From NCBI GenBank assembly GCA_020633075.1, contig JACKEI010000001.1, positions 558,001-622,000 of the forward strand: a stretch of DNA of 64,000 nucleotides, read 5' to 3'. The notes below the pieces were generated by a model. That model ran no database searches. It was not told the origin of the DNA and saw only the letters and a program-made list of their open reading frames with translations. How positions within the stretch are numbered: the first letter of the stretch is position 1; each line of letters starts with the position of its first letter. Source of the DNA: Sandaracinaceae bacterium. Lineage in GTDB: Bacteria; Myxococcota_A; Polyangia; Polyangiales; Houyiibacteriaceae. Position numbers and translations under genes: made by a program. Shown here piece by piece: positions 31,108-39,041 of the stretch.

Positions 31108-33285
31108 CTACTTGATGAAGAGCATCTCGCGGTACTTCGGCAGCGGCCAATGCTCGTCCGCGACCTGTGCCTCGAGCGCGTCGGCGTGCTTCCGGACTCG
31201 GTCCATGAGCTGCCGCAAGGTCGTCGCGCAGTACTGCATGTGCTCCTCGGTGCTCGCGAAGTCGTGCTTGGGCAGCGCCTCCTCGAGGGCGCGCACGGCG
31301 GCCATCATCGCGTTCGTCTCGTCGGCGATGACCTTCAAGGTGGCGGGCTCGAACGAGACGCCCAGCGCGGCGGCGCTGTTGAGCGTCCCGGTCAAGGCGG
31401 ACACGTACCCCATGACAGCCGGGTAGATGGAGGTCTTGGCGAGCTCCACCACGAGCTTGGCCTCGACGCCGATGGAGAGGATGTACTGCTCCGCGTACAC
31501 GTCGTAGCGGCTGCGCAGCTCCACCGGCGAGAGCACCCCGGTGCGCTGGAAGAGGTCAATCACGGCGGGGTCCATCAGCGCCGGGAGCGCGTCCGCGCTG
31601 GTGGGCAGGTTCTTGAGCCCGCGCTCGGTCACGGCCGCCTTGTGCCACTCCTCGGAGTAGCCGTTGCCGCCGAACACGACCGCGCCGTGCGCCTTCATGA
31701 CCTCTTGGAGCACGGTGGCCACGGCCTCGGCGGTGTTCTTGCCGCTCTGCAGCGCGGCCTCCAGCTTGCCCGCGACCCAGCTGAGCGAGTCCGCGAGGAT
31801 GGTGTTCATGGCCACGAGCGGGCCGGAGACGGACTGCGAGGAGCCCACGGCGCGGAACTCGAAGCGGTTGCCGGTGAACGCGAAGGGGGAGGTGCGGTTG
31901 CGGTCGCCCGGGTCACGCTCGAACGGGGCGATCTGCGGCAGCCCGAGGTCCATGACGCCGCCCTCGCTCGAGACCGAGGTCTTGCCGTCGCGGATGTTCC
32001 CGAACACCGTCTCCAGCTGGTCGCCGAGGTAGACCGACATGATGGCCGGCGGGGCCTCGTTGGCCCCCAGGCGGTGGTCGTTGGAGGCGGACGCGATCAC
32101 GGCGCGCAGCAGCGGACCGAAGAGGTGCACGCCCCGAATGACGGCGCCGCAGAACAGGAGGAAGTGGACGTTCTGGTGTGGCGTGCGCCCCGGGTCCAGC
32201 AGGTTGCCCTGGGTGGCGTTGCCCACGGACCAGTTCACGTGCTTGCCCGAGCCGTTGATGCCGGCGAAGGGCTTCTCGTGCAGCAAGCAGACGAAGCCGT
32301 GCTCGAGGGCGGTGGCCTTCATGATGGTCATCATGAGCTGCTGGTGGTCAGCGGCGACGTTGGCCCCCTCGTAGTAGGGCGCGATCTCGAACTGCCCAGG
32401 GGCCACCTCGTTGTGGTGCGTCTTGGCCGGGATGCCCAGGCGGTAGAGCTTGTCCTCCACCGCCTGCATGTAGACCTGCACGCGCGCGGGGATGGCGCCG
32501 AAGTAGTGGTCGTCGAACTCCTGCCCCTTGGGCGACGGCGCGCCGAAGAGGGTGCGCCCCGAGAGCAGCAGGTCCGGGCGGGCGCGGGCGAAGTGCGCGT
32601 CCACCAGGAAGTACTCTTGCTCGGCGCCACAGCTGGCGCTCAGGGGGGCGATGTCGGTCTCGCCCAGCAACGCGAGCACCTTGCGCCCGGCCGCGTCCAA
32701 GGCCGCGTTGGAGCGCAGCAGGGGGATCTTCTTGTCCAGCGCCTCTCCGGTCCACGACATGAAGACGCTCGGGATCATGAGCGTTGAGCCGTTGGCGGTG
32801 CGCATGATGTAAACGGGGCTGGTGGGGTCCCAGGCCGTGTAGCCGCGCGCTGCCGCGGTCATGCGTAGGCTGCCGTTGGGGAACGAGGAGCCGTCGGGCT
32901 CGCCCTTCATCAGCACGCTGCCCGTGAACTCGGTGATGGCGTTGCCGTCCGCGTTGGTGACGATGAAGCCGTCGTGCTTCTCCGCCGTGATGTTCGTCAT
33001 GGGGTAGAAGATGTGTGAGAAGAACTTCACCCCCTTCGCGAGCGCCCAGTCCTTCATGGCGGCAGCTACGACGTCGGCGGTGGCGGCGTCCAGAGGCGCG
33101 CCCGTGTGCACCGTCTTCTTCATCGCCTTGAAGGCGTTCTTCGAGAGGTGCTCTTCCATCGCGCGCAAGTCGAAGACATCGCAGGCCCAGATCTCGCTCA
33201 GGGGCCGGGGGGCGTCACCCGCAGGGAGCTTGATGCGGTTGGTGATGTCGCTGATCGCTTGGGGACGGGTGTTGTGGGCGCTCAT
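31108..33285 (-). CDS. glnN: Type III glutamine synthetase
   Basis: The 725-residue length fits GSIII (GlnN), about 700, not GSI (450-470) or GSII (350). Family segments visible include HPMTN-like FYPMTNITAEKHDGFI, SCGAEQEYFLVD with the metal-binding Glu pair, KTHHNEVAPGQFEIAPYYEGAN, HEKPFAGINGSGKHVNWSVG, NDHRLGANEAPPAI and GNRFEFRAVGSS. The enzyme forms glutamine from glutamate, ammonia and ATP in the cytosol. The start has an AAGGAA ribosome-binding site. It stands alone, with no PII gene adjacent. Confidence 0.96.
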   Translation of the reverse strand: MSAHNTRPQAISDITNRIKLPAGDAPRPLSEIWACDVFDLRAMEEHLSKNAFKAMKKTVHTGAPLDAATADVVAAAMKDWALAKGVKFFSHIFYPMTNITAEKHDGFIVTNADGNAITEFTGSVLMKGEPDGSSFPNGSLRMTAAARGYTAWDPTSPVYIMRTANGSTLMIPSVFMSWTGEALDKKIPLLRSNAALDAAGRKVLALLGETDIAPLSASCGAEQEYFLVDAHFARARPDLLLSGRTLFGAPSPKGQEFDDHYFGAIPARVQVYMQAVEDKLYRLGIPAKTHHNEVAPGQFEIAPYYEGANVAADHQQLMMTIMKATALEHGFVCLLHEKPFAGINGSGKHVNWSVGNATQGNLLDPGRTPHQNVHFLLFCGAVIRGVHLFGPLLRAVIASASNDHRLGANEAPPAIMSVYLGDQLETVFGNIRDGKTSVSSEGGVMDLGLPQIAPFERDPGDRNRTSPFAFTGNRFEFRAVGSSQSVSGPLVAMNTILADSLSWVAGKLEAALQSGKNTAEAVATVLQEVMKAHGAVVFGGNGYSEEWHKAAVTERGLKNLPTSADALPALMDPAVIDLFQRTGVLSPVELRSRYDVYAEQYILSIGVEAKLVVELAKTSIYPAVMGYVSALTGTLNSAAALGVSFEPATLKVIADETNAMMAAVRALEEALPKHDFASTEEHMQYCATTLRQLMDRVRKHADALEAQVADEHWPLPKYREMLFIK

Positions 33286-33384
33286 GAGGGTTCCTTCCGG
33301 GCTCGGCCGAGACTGCGTTCCGCGCGCATCTTAGGACGATCCCCATTTGGTGCCATGACGCGCGTCAATTCACGGTGGGGCGCC

Positions 33385-34752
33385 TCAGCGGCTCGAGCGG
33401 AAGATGAAGGGGTAGGTCACCGCCGTGGCCGCGCGCCCCGCGCTCGCCGGGAAGGTCCAGGTGGCCACCTCGGCGCGGACGCAGCGCACCACCGCCGGAG
33501 CGCTGAGGGAGCCCGCCGTGGTGACGCGTGCGACGCGCCCGTTGGGCAAGATGGAGAAGCTCACGTCGATGCGGCCGCCGAGCCCGGGGTCGCTCGCGAG
33601 CGCCCTGTCGTAGCAAGCACGCACGGCCGGCGCGTGACCGCGCACCACACGCGAGATCGTGGCCGGGTCGAGAGGCACCGGAGGGCCAGCGGCCGCCGCT
33701 GGCGCGCGCGTGGCCGCCGTTGCGGGCTCGGGGTCCTCGGGGAGCTCGGCGGCTGCGGGTTCGGCCGTCCCGAGAGGTCCGAAGGAAGCGCCCTCGACGG
33801 GCTCCGAGGGCGTGGGCGGGGGCGGCTCCGCCGAGACCGTCACCGGGACGGTGTCCCTGCTGTGCACGTCCAGGGGCGCGACGTCAGCCGCATCCGCCGG
33901 CGGGGCAGGCAGCCCCAAGACGTCGGCCGCGCCCTTCATCGTGAGAGCGTCGCCGGCCATGAGGCACATCCCCGCGAGCCACGGCAGCGCGACGACGAAG
34001 GCGCTGCGCCGCAGGGCGTTCCACGCCCAGTACGCTATCGAGGCCCCGAGCACGGCCCCACCGATGATCCCCGAGAGCAGACCACGCGCGCTGCGCTGGG
34101 CGGCCGGGAGCCCCAGCGTCAGGGTGGCCTCGAGCTGATCCGGGCCGAGCGCGCCGATGCGCCGGAGCACGAGACGCAGGACCCGGGCGTCGGCCATCAC
34201 ACCACCAACGACCAGCGCGACGCTGAGCCAGGCGAGCCCACCCAGGACGCCCGCAGCACGACCCCGGCTGCCTTTCGGGCTGGCGTACCCCACCACGAGC
34301 AGCGCCACGGACAGCGCGAGCGCGTGGCCGGCCACCAGGCACGCCCCGAGCGCCCTCGCGCCCATCAGCTCCGCCGCGCCCATGGCCGTCAGCGAACGCC
34401 GGGACGGGAGGTCCACGTTCACGGCCGCCTCTCTGACGAGGTCCGCGCCCAGCAGCACGGCGACCGCGAGCACACACCACGACAGGAGTCCCGAAAGCCC
34501 TACCAGCGACGCCGGCGCGTTGTCTTCGCGAGGCACGAACACCAGCGTGCCCGCCGTAGCGAGCGTCGCCGTGAGCGCGATGCCAAGCGCGACGTGCCCG
34601 AGAGCGCCAGCCTCCAAGAGGAGGGAGAGCGGCAGCCCGTCGGTCACCGCGGACGCTGCGAGGCCGGCGAACAGCGGCCCCAGCAGCACGAGCGCGGCGG
34701 CCAGGAGAGGGGCTCTGGGAGCGCGGGACGGCGCTTCGGAGGTGGGGAGCAT
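33385..34752 (-). CDS. Multi-pass membrane protein with AgmX/PglI C-terminal domain
   Basis: From the ATG at 34752 the product is 455 residues. Eight or so hydrophobic helices span residues 15-295. A proline-rich, acidic spacer (about 310-370) follows, then an AgmX/PglI-type C-terminal domain: ISRVVRGHAPAVRACYDRALASDPGLGGRIDVSF, SILPNGRVARV and CVRAEVATWTFPA. This domain, TonB-like in fold, recurs in myxobacterial gliding and envelope proteins and is usually periplasmic. A role in envelope energy transduction or motility is inferred. It diverges from the YehS gene across 133 bp. Confidence 0.75.
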   Translation of the reverse strand: MLPTSEAPSRAPRAPLLAAALVLLGPLFAGLAASAVTDGLPLSLLLEAGALGHVALGIALTATLATAGTLVFVPREDNAPASLVGLSGLLSWCVLAVAVLLGADLVREAAVNVDLPSRRSLTAMGAAELMGARALGACLVAGHALALSVALLVVGYASPKGSRGRAAGVLGGLAWLSVALVVGGVMADARVLRLVLRRIGALGPDQLEATLTLGLPAAQRSARGLLSGIIGGAVLGASIAYWAWNALRRSAFVVALPWLAGMCLMAGDALTMKGAADVLGLPAPPADAADVAPLDVHSRDTVPVTVSAEPPPPTPSEPVEGASFGPLGTAEPAAAELPEDPEPATAATRAPAAAAGPPVPLDPATISRVVRGHAPAVRACYDRALASDPGLGGRIDVSFSILPNGRVARVTTAGSLSAPAVVRCVRAEVATWTFPASAGRAATAVTYPFIFRSSR

Positions 34753-34885
34753 GCGCGCATGCTCCACCGTTCTGGGCCCCAAGCCAAGCGCCGCCACCTC
34801 GGGGTCCTCCGCGCGGCGAAAGCGGCGCGTCACGCGCCGCCGCGCGTGACTTCTACGCGCAGGTGGTCTACGGCGTACCCCGCCC

Positions 34886-35383
34886 ATGGAAATCACGAAC
34901 AACGACGTCCTCCGACGAGTCCGCTACACCTTCGAGTTGGACGACGCCGAGATGATCCGGGTGTTCGGGCTGGCCAGTCAGACTGTGACGCGAGCCGAAG
35001 TGAGCGACTGGCTCAAGCGCGATGACGACCCTGCCTTCGCCCCCCTCGACGACCTCGGGCTCGCCACGTTCCTGAACGGCTTCATCATCCGGCAGCGCGG
35101 CCGCCGTGAGGGGCCGCAGCCCAAGCCGGAGTCGGAGCTCACCAACAACCTCATCCTGGTGAAGCTGCGCATCGCGCTCAACCTGCAGGCCGATGACGTG
35201 CTGGAGCTCATCTGCACCGACGACGTGGACTTCAGCCGGCACGAGCTGAGCGCCCTCTTCCGCAAGCCAGGGCACAAGCACTACCGCGAGTGCCTGGACC
35301 AGGTGTTGCGCAACTTCCTCCACGACATGCAGGTCCGCTACCGCCCCGGTGCGGCCGCGGCCGAGGACCCCAGCGCAACCTAG
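34886..35383 (+). CDS. DUF1456 (YehS) family protein
   Basis: A 165-residue cytosolic protein with two copies of the DUF1456 repeat: NNDVLRRVRYTFELDDAEMIRVFGLA in the first half and NNLILVKLRIALNLQADDVLELI in the second. The DWLKRDDDP and LSALFRKPGHKHYRECLDQVLRNFL segments between and after are typical of YehS. The molecular role of this family is not established. It stands alone between divergent and convergent neighbours. Confidence 0.9.
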   Translation: MEITNNDVLRRVRYTFELDDAEMIRVFGLASQTVTRAEVSDWLKRDDDPAFAPLDDLGLATFLNGFIIRQRGRREGPQPKPESELTNNLILVKLRIALNLQADDVLELICTDDVDFSRHELSALFRKPGHKHYRECLDQVLRNFLHDMQVRYRPGAAAAEDPSAT

Positions 35384-35439
35384 CAGCCCCCGCTAGCAGC
35401 CAGACGCACGCACCACCTCCGCGACAGCCTCGTGCCCGC

Positions 35440-35934
35440 TCACGCGTCGCGCTGCTTGGCTCCCTGTAGCTCCGCGAGGCGCTCGCGGCTGACCCTGCGG
35501 ATCAGCTCCAGCTCGTCCAGGGTGCGGTCCAGCGCGGCGCGCCGCTCGCGCAGCTCCGCGATCATCTGCTCCGAGCGCGCGATGGCGAGCTCCAGCTGCT
35601 TGCTGCGGCCCTCGCCCTGCTTGCCGTACAGGTCCAGGTAGTGCCGCAGCTCGCGCAGCGTGAGCCCCAGCGACTTGCCCCGCAGGATGAGCTGCAGGCG
35701 CGCGCGCTCGCGCCGCGTGTAGACCCGGTTCTGACCCACGCGGCGCGGGGTGAGCAGGCCCTTCTCTTCATAGAAGCGGATGGCGCGGGTGGTGGTCCCA
35801 AGCGCCTCGGCCAGCTCCCCGATACCCCAGACCGCCTCGCGGGCGTCCGCGTCGCGGTGGGCGTCCACGAAGCCGGCGGTGTCATCGGCGGAGCGAGAAG
35901 GGGAGGGAGCGGAGCGTTTGCGGCGGTCGGGCAT
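35440..35934 (-). CDS. MerR-family transcriptional regulator (LiuR-like)
   Basis: The 164-residue protein has a disordered, basic start, then the MerR HTH (IGELAEALGTTTRAIRFYEEKGLLTPRRVGQNRVYTRRERARL) and a dimerisation coiled coil (LRELRHYLDLYGKQGEGRSKQLELAIARSEQMIAELRERRAAL). There are no Cys metal-binding residues, so it is not a metal sensor. It is closest to regulators of branched-chain amino acid and acyl-CoA catabolism such as LiuR. It diverges from the BKACE gene across 134 bp that contain a matching palindrome, so it likely controls both. Confidence 0.9.
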   Translation of the reverse strand: MPDRRKRSAPSPSRSADDTAGFVDAHRDADAREAVWGIGELAEALGTTTRAIRFYEEKGLLTPRRVGQNRVYTRRERARLQLILRGKSLGLTLRELRHYLDLYGKQGEGRSKQLELAIARSEQMIAELRERRAALDRTLDELELIRRVSRERLAELQGAKQRDA

Positions 35935-36030
35935 GCGGTGGGGCGGTGCGGAGAAGCGGAGAAGCGGGCTGCGGGGCTAGCGTGGGGTCGCGGATGCAGA
36001 GGCACCGCTGCTTGCCCAATGCCGTAGCCA

Positions 36031-36048
36031 GTTGACGTATACGTTAAC
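36031..36048. promoter_or_regulatory. MerR (LiuR-type) operator
   Basis: GTTGACGTATACGTTAAC is an 18-bp near-perfect palindrome (one mismatched pair) 20 bp before the BKACE start and 97 bp from the MerR start. It resembles the TTGACGTNNACGTCAA-type operator of LiuR-like MerR regulators. It includes TTGACG, a plausible -35 for the BKACE gene with TACCTC 17 bp later. Confidence 0.72.
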
Positions 36049-36068
36049 ACGCGCTACCTCTCTCCGCT

Positions 36069-36929
36069 ATGGACAAAGTCATCCTCACGTGCGCGCTCAA
36101 CGGCGTCCTCACCAACCCCAAGCAGCACCCGGTGCCGGTGACGCCGGAGGAGATGGCCGCCTCAGCGCTCGACGCGTACAACGCGGGCGCCTCCATCATG
36201 CACATCCACTTCCGGCGGCAGGAGCCCAACCTGGGGCACATGCCCTCGTGGGACCCGGCCATCGCGAAGGCCTGCGCGGACGCCATCCGGGCGTCCTGTC
36301 CGGGCGTCATCATCAACCAGACCACGGGCACCGTGGGGCCGGACGTGTCTGGCCCCATCGCCTGCATCAACGCGCTGGCGCCGGAGATCGCCGCGCTCAA
36401 CGCCGGCAGCCTGAACTACCTCAAGCTCAAGTCCGACGGCAGCTGGGCCTGGCCGCCCATGCTCTTCGACAACCCGGTCGAGAAGGTCAGGAAGATGCTG
36501 GACGCCATGAAGGCCGTCGGCACCCTGCCCGAGTTCGAGTGCTTCGACGTGGGCATCGTGCGCTCCATCGAGCTGTACCTGAAGTCGGGCATGACGGACA
36601 CCGCGCAGTACAACTTCGTGATGGGCGTCGCCTCCGGCATGCCCGTAGACGCGGACCTGCTGCAGCTCCTGTTGCGCTACAAGGACGCGGACTCCATCTG
36701 GCAGTGCACGCTGATCGGCCGCGAGGAGATCTGGCCGCTGCATCAGAAGACGGCCGACCTGGGCGGCATGCTGCGCACCGGCGTCGAGGACACCTTCTAT
36801 CTCCCCAGCGGCGAGCGCACCACCGGCAACGGGCAGCTCATCGAGGCCCTCGCCACCTGCGCGCGCAACGCCGGGCGCGAGGTCGCGTCCCCGGTCGAAG
36901 CGAGGTCGATGCTCGGCATGGCGGCGTAG
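36069..36929 (+). CDS. BKACE-family beta-keto acid cleavage enzyme
   Basis: A 286-residue DUF849/BKACE protein. It has LTCALNGVLTNPKQHPVPVTPEEMA at the start, ASIMHIHFR with the Zn-binding His pair, INQTTGTVG, and FECFDVGIVRSIELYL with a conserved Glu. These enzymes condense a beta-keto acid with acetyl-CoA and split it to a CoA ester and acetoacetate; the founding member cleaves 3-keto-5-aminohexanoate. The substrate cannot be read from sequence. The divergent MerR gene and its operator suggest induction by the substrate or its CoA ester. Confidence 0.88.
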   Translation: MDKVILTCALNGVLTNPKQHPVPVTPEEMAASALDAYNAGASIMHIHFRRQEPNLGHMPSWDPAIAKACADAIRASCPGVIINQTTGTVGPDVSGPIACINALAPEIAALNAGSLNYLKLKSDGSWAWPPMLFDNPVEKVRKMLDAMKAVGTLPEFECFDVGIVRSIELYLKSGMTDTAQYNFVMGVASGMPVDADLLQLLLRYKDADSIWQCTLIGREEIWPLHQKTADLGGMLRTGVEDTFYLPSGERTTGNGQLIEALATCARNAGREVASPVEARSMLGMAA

Positions 36930-36942
36930 TAAGCTCCACGCC

Positions 36943-37956
36943 GTGACAGAGACCCTCCACTCGCTGCCCGCCATCCACGCACACCACCTCACCGAGCTGG
37001 TGCAGCGCTGGCAGGTGGAACCGGCGGAGCTGTTGGACGGTCTCGGGCTGACTCAAGAGGACCTGACCCAGCCGGACCGCCGGCTGGACATCCCCACCTT
37101 CCAGGAGATCATCCGCAGGGCGCGCAGCCTCACCGGGGAGCCCGCGCTGGGCATCTACTTCGGGCTGGACATGCGCGTGTCGTCCCACGGGCTCCTGGGC
37201 TACGCGGCCCTCACTTCGGCCACGGTCCGGGCAGGACTCAACCTGGCCGTGCGCTACGTCCCCACGCGCACCACCGCGCTCAGCTTGCGCGTCGTCGAGG
37301 GCACCGACACGGCGGCCCTCATCATCGACGAGGTCGCCGACCTGGGCGACGCGCGCGACGCGGTGCTCTTCGCGCTCACCATGGGCATCTGGCAGATCGC
37401 CAAGGCCGCGACGGGCCATCAGGTCGGCGGCGAGGCGGACTTCCCCTTCCCGAGGCCCGAGTACATCAGCCGCTTCGAGGAGTTCATGCCAGGCAGGGTG
37501 CGCTTCGATCAGCCTGCCGCCCAGCTGGTCTTTGCGCGCGAGCTGCTGGACCTGCCGATGGCCATGTCGGATCCGGCGGCCATGCAGGTGGCGCGTGAGC
37601 ACTGCGAGCGGGAGCTGCAGGCCCTGGGCTTCGGCGGGGACATCGTGTCCCGTGTGCGCGGGGTGCTGCAGCCCGCCGAGGGCCAAGGCTACCGCACGCT
37701 CGAAGAGGTCGCGCGCGCCCTGCACATGTCCGAGCGCACGCTCAAGCGGCGCCTGGCGACGCAGGGCACCAGCTTCACGTCGGTGCTGGACGACGCGCGC
37801 TGCGAGCGCGCGATGGTCTGGCTGCGCGAGGACAAGCTCTCGCACGCCGACATCGCCGAGAAGCTGGGTTACGCGGACGCCAGCGCGTTTTCGCGAGCGT
37901 TTCGGCGCTGGACCGGGATGACGCCAGCCGCCTTTCAGCGGCAGGGGCGCGGCTGA
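36943..37956 (+). CDS. AraC-family transcriptional regulator
   Basis: A 337-residue protein from a GTG start 13 bp after the BKACE stop. Residues about 20-200 form the arabinose-binding-like domain of the OruR group (ARSLTGEPALGIYFGLDMRVSSHGLLGYAALTSATVRAGL). Residues about 235-335 form the double HTH (TLEEVARALHMSERTLKRRLATQGTSF and HADIAEKLGYADASAFSRAFRRWTGMTPAAFR). It is probably cotranscribed with BKACE or controls the PF10118-like gene downstream. The effector is unknown. Confidence 0.92.
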   Translation: MTETLHSLPAIHAHHLTELVQRWQVEPAELLDGLGLTQEDLTQPDRRLDIPTFQEIIRRARSLTGEPALGIYFGLDMRVSSHGLLGYAALTSATVRAGLNLAVRYVPTRTTALSLRVVEGTDTAALIIDEVADLGDARDAVLFALTMGIWQIAKAATGHQVGGEADFPFPRPEYISRFEEFMPGRVRFDQPAAQLVFARELLDLPMAMSDPAAMQVAREHCERELQALGFGGDIVSRVRGVLQPAEGQGYRTLEEVARALHMSERTLKRRLATQGTSFTSVLDDARCERAMVWLREDKLSHADIAEKLGYADASAFSRAFRRWTGMTPAAFQRQGRG

Positions 37957-38105
37957 GCGCTTCCGGACGGGAACCCGCGGGCCCCTCTGGCCGCGCGACC
38001 TGGCCTCATCGGACCGAAATGCGGCCCCAGCCGCCCTCGTCAGGCCGGGCATCGGTCGGCACATTGTCTTCAGAAGGTCGGTCTACTCCGACCCAGGAAG
38101 GCATC

Positions 38106-38924
38106 ATGCACACGACCAGTCATCCCATCGAAGTCCGCAACATGCGCTTCAACCTGGAGACCGACGTCCCCAAGCACTGGCACGGCGGCGGGCGCGGCGT
38201 CACGCTCTTCTTCGACAACCTCTCCACGCTTTTTCCCGAGGGTGAGCGCTTCTTCATCGCGAGCATCCGAGCGCACCTGAGCGAGGTGACCGACGCCGAG
38301 CTGCGCACTGCCGTGCGCCTCTTCTGCGGCCAGGAGGCCATGCACGGCCGCGAGCACGAGCGCATGAACGCGATGATCAACGCGCACGGCTACCCCGCGC
38401 ACGAGCTCGAGGCGCGGCTGGTGAAGCTCCTCGGCTTCGTGCAGAAGACCCTGCCAAAGCGCTGGCAGCTCGCGGCTACCTGCGCCCTCGAGCACTACAC
38501 GGCCCTCCTCGGCGACCTGCTGCTCGGCAACCCCGAGATCCTCGCGGACGCACACCCCGAGATGCGTCGCCTCTGGAACTGGCACGCGGCCGAGGAGTCC
38601 GAGCACAAGTCGGTGGCCTTCGACGTCTACCGGGCGGCCGGCGGCAACACCCCCGAGCGCGCGTTCGTCATGGTCGTCGCGACGGTCGTCTTCTGGGCGG
38701 TGCTGGCGGAGCAGCAGGTCAGGCTGATGCACGCGGACGGCATCGCCACGTCGCCGAAGGAGTGGATCAAGCTCGGCCGCTTCATGTTCGGCGAGCCCGC
38801 GCGCCTGCAGCGCCTCGCGGGGCCTCTGCTGGACTACTTCCGGCCCTCGTTCCACCCGACCGACCACGGCAGCGTCGCGCTCGTGGAGGCCTGGCGTCAG
38901 GGACACCTAGCAGCGGCCGCGTGA
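38106..38924 (+). CDS. Predicted metal-dependent hydrolase (PF10118-like)
   Basis: The ATG at 38106 follows GGAAGG. The 272-residue product has EVRNMRFNLETDVPKHWHGGG at its start, FCGQEAMHGREHERMN with conserved His/Glu residues, TCALEHYTALLGD and WNWHAAEESEHKSVAFDVY. The repeated E-x-x-H pairs are those of a ferritin-like four-helix fold, as in the metal-dependent hydrolase family PF10118. Biochemistry of the family is poorly known. It is preceded by 150 bp with no gene and lies next to the AraC regulator, which may control it. Confidence 0.8.
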   Translation: MHTTSHPIEVRNMRFNLETDVPKHWHGGGRGVTLFFDNLSTLFPEGERFFIASIRAHLSEVTDAELRTAVRLFCGQEAMHGREHERMNAMINAHGYPAHELEARLVKLLGFVQKTLPKRWQLAATCALEHYTALLGDLLLGNPEILADAHPEMRRLWNWHAAEESEHKSVAFDVYRAAGGNTPERAFVMVVATVVFWAVLAEQQVRLMHADGIATSPKEWIKLGRFMFGEPARLQRLAGPLLDYFRPSFHPTDHGSVALVEAWRQGHLAAAA

Positions 38925-38982
38925 GCGCGTAGGCAGCCTGGCATCACCGGCTCGCGCGCATCGGCCGTTTGCGGGGCAGCCG

Positions 38983-39029
38983 GACGTCAGGGACACCCGG
39001 CAGCGATGGCCGCGGTGTCCCATGACGTC
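38983..39029. terminator. Strong hairpin between convergent genes
   Basis: GACGTCAGGGACACC (38983-38997) pairs with GGTGTCCCATGACGTC (39014-39029), with one bulged base, and the 16-nt loop can pair further (CGGC/GCCG). It separates the convergent hydrolase and lipoprotein genes. The left arm repeats the sequence CGTCAGGGACACC found at the end of the hydrolase gene (38895-38907). Confidence 0.6.
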
Positions 39030-39041
39030 GGGCACGGCAGG

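Noticed and set aside
30847..32787. Plus-strand open frame of 646 codons opposite glnN
   Set aside because: Antisense shadow of glutamine synthetase.
33106..35025. Plus-strand open frame of 639 codons
   Set aside because: Arg-rich, spans two real genes on the other strand and a promoter.
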